Origin: Nitrosomonas supralitoralis
GTDB lineage: Bacteria; Pseudomonadota; Gammaproteobacteria; Burkholderiales; Nitrosomonadaceae
Reading direction: 5' to 3'
Length of the DNA: 36,972 nucleotides
Assembly: GCF_003011925.2 (NCBI RefSeq)
Contig: NZ_PXXU01000034.1
Span: 1 to 36,972, forward strand
Part shown: in pieces, positions 34,739 through 36,972 of the stretch
Numbering within the stretch: position 1 is the stretch's first letter
How the letters are laid out: each line of letters starts with the position of its first letter
Notes under the pieces: generated by a model
The model's database searches: none
Seen by the model: the letters and a program-made list of their open reading frames with translations, nothing else
Told to the model about the DNA's origin: nothing
Position numbers and translations under genes: made by a program

Positions 34739-35860
34739 TTAATTGAACAACAATTTTACACTATCCCATGCACGGCCCAGAAAACTGGCTGAATCAACTT
34801 TTTCCAAGGCTACTAATGGATAAATTTCAACAGTCTTGTCATCAATTGTAAATTTAACCGTACCGACCTCTTGTCCGAGTTGAACAGGTGCAATCAGAGG
34901 TTGTTTATACTCCATGGTGGCTTTTAACTTGTCAGCCTGACCTTTGGGCAGCGTAAAAAGAACATCGCGGTCAAATCCGGCTTTCAACTCGTTCTGTGTG
35001 CCTTTCCACAAATGAATGGTGGCAAGTGAATCATTTTTTTTGTATAAATGCAGCGTATCGTAAAACTGGAAGCCATAGTTGAGTATGCGTTGACTTTCCA
35101 TACTGCGTGCATTGGCCGATTTGGCGCCGATGACTACTGAGATCAGGCGTCGTTTGTCTCGTATCGCCGATGTTATCAGACAATAACCGGCCGTTTTAGT
35201 CCAACCTGTTTTCATACCATCAACATGTGGATCAATCCATAGCAACCTATTCCGATTAGGTTGGGTGATGTTGTTATAGGTATATTCTTTTAATGAATAA
35301 AGCGGGTAGAAATCCGGAAAATCACGAATGATAGCAGCTGCCAGTAAAGTTAAATCATGTGCGGTTGTATAGTGATCGGGGTCAGGCAGGCCGGTGGTGT
35401 TGGTGAAATGCGTGTTTTGCATTCCTAAACGCTTAGCTTCATTATTCATAATAATCACGAAGCTTGCTTCCGAGCCTGCAACGGCTTCGGCCAAGGCAAT
35501 ACAGGCATCATTGCCGGATTGAACGATCACTCCTCGGATTAATTCATCCACAGTAACTTGTTTATTAGGCTCGATAAACATGCGCGAACCAATCATGCGC
35601 CAAGCACTTTCGGATACCGGAACAGTTTGATCCAGCGTAAGCTGTTTCTGCTTTAGCGCAGAAAACACTACATATGCAGTCATCAGTTTGGTAAGAGATG
35701 CGGGTTCTATGCGTTCGTCCACATTTTGTCCGGCCAATACTTGTCCCGTTTGAAAATCTGAGAGCATAAAAGCTTTAGCAGCTACGGAAATATTTTGCTG
35801 CTGTGCAGATACTGACGAAACTGCAAGGCATGCTAGCAATAATACAAAAAAAAGCTTCAT
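34739..35860 (-). CDS. dacC: D-alanyl-D-alanine carboxypeptidase (PBP5/6 type)
   Basis: I start at ATG 35860 (MKLFFVLLLACLAVSSVSA), where the signal peptide begins; an in-frame ATG at 35896 adds 12 residues that would spoil it. 373 residues. Penicillin-binding motifs: ASLTK (the catalytic Ser and Lys), SGNDA (SxN) and DGMKTGWT (KTG). A C-terminal beta domain (about 270-355) precedes an amphipathic end (WDSVKLLFN) that usually ties the enzyme to the outer face of the inner membrane. It trims stem peptides of peptidoglycan. It heads the gene series with dat, DUF493, lipB and lipA. Confidence 0.93.
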   Translation of the reverse strand: MKLFFVLLLACLAVSSVSAQQQNISVAAKAFMLSDFQTGQVLAGQNVDERIEPASLTKLMTAYVVFSALKQKQLTLDQTVPVSESAWRMIGSRMFIEPNKQVTVDELIRGVIVQSGNDACIALAEAVAGSEASFVIIMNNEAKRLGMQNTHFTNTTGLPDPDHYTTAHDLTLLAAAIIRDFPDFYPLYSLKEYTYNNITQPNRNRLLWIDPHVDGMKTGWTKTAGYCLITSAIRDKRRLISVVIGAKSANARSMESQRILNYGFQFYDTLHLYKKNDSLATIHLWKGTQNELKAGFDRDVLFTLPKGQADKLKATMEYKQPLIAPVQLGQEVGTVKFTIDDKTVEIYPLVALEKVDSASFLGRAWDSVKLLFN

Positions 35861-36450
35861 ATGAATCCGCAAAAAATAAATATTATATCTTGCCATCTGA
35901 GAATCTAAAACCTTCCTGTTTTAAACACGACAGATGCAAGACAAAAGACAGTTTCTAGAAATTATCATGAGGTGCGCTACATCAGCAATCTGGTTTATTG
36001 AGTGATTAGCATTAAGATGAAACATCTACCACTTATCATGAGCAAAGATAGCAGATTTCACAATTATTGGAAGCGAATTTTAAGATATGCAAGTTCAAGT
36101 TGAGAGTGCTTCTAAAGTTTAATCATTTTCAAGTTTGATTTTAACCGCCAGGGGCTAGGCTCACCTGCAAATTAATGGCTCTACGAGCGTATACAAGATA
36201 CCTTGCCGATAATGATGTGATGCTTTATTGCAACTCAGTAAGTGAGTTTTATAATGGATATTCCAGATTAGTAAAAACCCCTTTTTTACTGTACCAGAAC
36301 CATTATTCTCATGATACTTGCTTTGCAGTGTTTGAGTTGTCAAAATGACCGATAAAAACCGGTTGGCGAGAGCAATGCTCCACCTGGTTTTTAAGGAGTT
36401 TGTTCACATTTTCTACAATTTTTGATAAAAATGCATTTTACTTATTTTTA
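35861..36450. other. Intergenic region between dac and the lipoprotein gene
   Basis: 590 bases. The first 100 should carry the promoter of the dac operon. Apart from the hairpin at 36354-36397, I see no gene, RNA or repeat. Confidence 0.5.
36352..36397 (-). terminator. Terminator-like hairpin behind the lipoprotein gene
   Basis: AAAAACC at the left and GGTTTTT at the right pair as the outer stem, with GAGC AAT GCTC as the inner one. On the minus strand it ends in TTTTTATC, in the right place to end the gene at 36451-36760. Confidence 0.6.
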
Positions 36451-36760
36451 TTAGCGATGATGACCTCCTCTTCGGTGATGTTCTCCTTCTCGGTGATGCC
36501 CTCTGATATTATGTCCGCCATTCATGTGCCTATGCCCGCCAATGGAGTGTTTATATCTTCTGTCCATATGTCTATTCCCACCGATAAAGTGTCTTTGCAT
36601 CCTGATGTAGCCTGAATTTATGTAATTAGGCGATTGGTACCCGTAACCGTAGACGGTATTTCGATAATATCCCGAGCCACCATAATAAGGTGTCGCCATA
36701 CATCCACTGAAAAAAATATTCCGGTTATTGCCAGCAGGATAAGTGTTTTTTTGCATTCAT
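36451..36760 (-). pseudogene. His/Gly-rich lipoprotein with two homopolymer frameshifts
   Basis: The long frame (from 36756) encodes GCMATPYYGGSGYY and a tail packed with His, Arg, Gly and Tyr (HRHMNGGHN, HHREGEHHRRGGHHR), but lacks a proper signal peptide. If the A7 run and the T7 run near its start are each read as eight bases, ATG 36760 gives MNAKKTLILLAITGIFFFSGC, a classic lipoprotein signal with lipobox FSGC. The gene is therefore either broken, phase-variable, or affected by sequencing error. The His-rich tail suggests metal binding, which is inference. Confidence 0.65.
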
Positions 36761-36923
36761 GATGTATCTCTTGGTTAAACCAAAGCACAGATTGTTCGTA
36801 AAAATATTTTTCATTTAAACTCACTACTGTCCCGTTAACATCTAATTGAGGCGGCCTGATTTGCCCTGAATTGGTATAATAAGTTTGCTCATAACTTGTT
36901 GAACCAACATAGAAAACAAGGCC
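36761..36923. mobile_element. Left flank of an IS4-type element
   Basis: The sequence ahead of the transposase start should contain the IS left inverted repeat, perhaps near 36840-36880. It cannot be proved because the other end lies outside the window. Confidence 0.4.
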
Positions 36924-36972
36924 ATGTCACATTATAATACGATATTTTCACAAATACTAAAATTTGTACCGA
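36924..36972 (+). CDS. IS4-family transposase (DUF4372), first codons only
   Basis: ATG 36924 opens MSHYNTIFSQILKFVP and runs to the window edge. This matches the N-terminus of DUF4372-type IS4 transposases, which commonly start M-x-H-x-N-T-x-F-x-Q-L-L-K. An AAACAAGG stretch lies just upstream. Whether the rest is intact cannot be seen. Confidence 0.7.
   Translation, partial: MSHYNTIFSQILKFVP

Noticed and set aside
1..36972. CRISPR arrays, tRNA or rRNA genes, prophage
   Set aside because: No regularly spaced direct repeats, cloverleaf or rRNA sequence, and no phage structural genes were seen.

Overview
The window looks like chromosome from an ammonia-oxidising betaproteobacterium, most likely Nitrosomonas or a close relative. 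The best markers are a cytochrome c-552 of the Nitrosomonas type (31077-31388), a histidine-rich SmbP-like metal-binding protein (11434-11778), and the household gene sets hrcA / nadK-recN, ubiE-DUF971, phoBR, and dac-dat-DUF493-lipB-lipA. The taxonomy is inference from these proteins; no rRNA or ammonia monooxygenase gene is present.

Layout. 1-207: start of an exported BNR-type propeller protein on the minus strand. 758-4568: a two-gene operon of multicopper-oxidase-like proteins, the second fused to an extra cupredoxin domain and a large beta-propeller, closed by a terminator. 4717-6250: debris, with a broken IS21-type istB carrying a small insertion and an unidentified decayed reading frame. 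6343-18959: mostly housekeeping (ABC-F protein YbiT, PRMT-like methyltransferase, DUF2130 protein, SmbP, HemH, HrcA, NadK, RecN, a small helix-turn-helix protein, an MFS/spermidine-synthase-like fusion). 19041-23881: accessory island of exported proteins: an amidohydrolase, a DUF1775/YcnI-like protein whose predicted mature N-terminus is histidine, a HEAT-repeat protein, a small secreted protein and a decayed second copy of it. This island has long non-coding gaps with palindromes, hairpins and an orphan terminator. 24103-35860: housekeeping (UbiE, DUF971, PhoBR, an exported small protein, Lgt, IlvD, cytochrome c-552, OsmC, LipA, LipB, DUF493, D-amino-acid aminotransferase, D,D-carboxypeptidase). 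36451-36972: a frameshifted His/Gly-rich lipoprotein and the first codons of an IS4-type (DUF4372) transposase cut by the window edge.

Most notable system: the two adjacent multicopper oxidase homologues have lost copper ligands in a complementary way. The first keeps only the domain-1 ligands (HVHG, HDH). The second keeps only the domain-2 ligands (HTWHLH, HCHxxxHxxxxM). In two-domain multicopper oxidases the trinuclear copper centre lies between domain 1 of one subunit and domain 2 of the next, so the pair reads as an obligate hetero-oligomeric oxidase. The second subunit also carries a further blue-copper site and a histidine-studded propeller. With SmbP and the histidine-brace candidate, the window has a clear theme of periplasmic copper handling.
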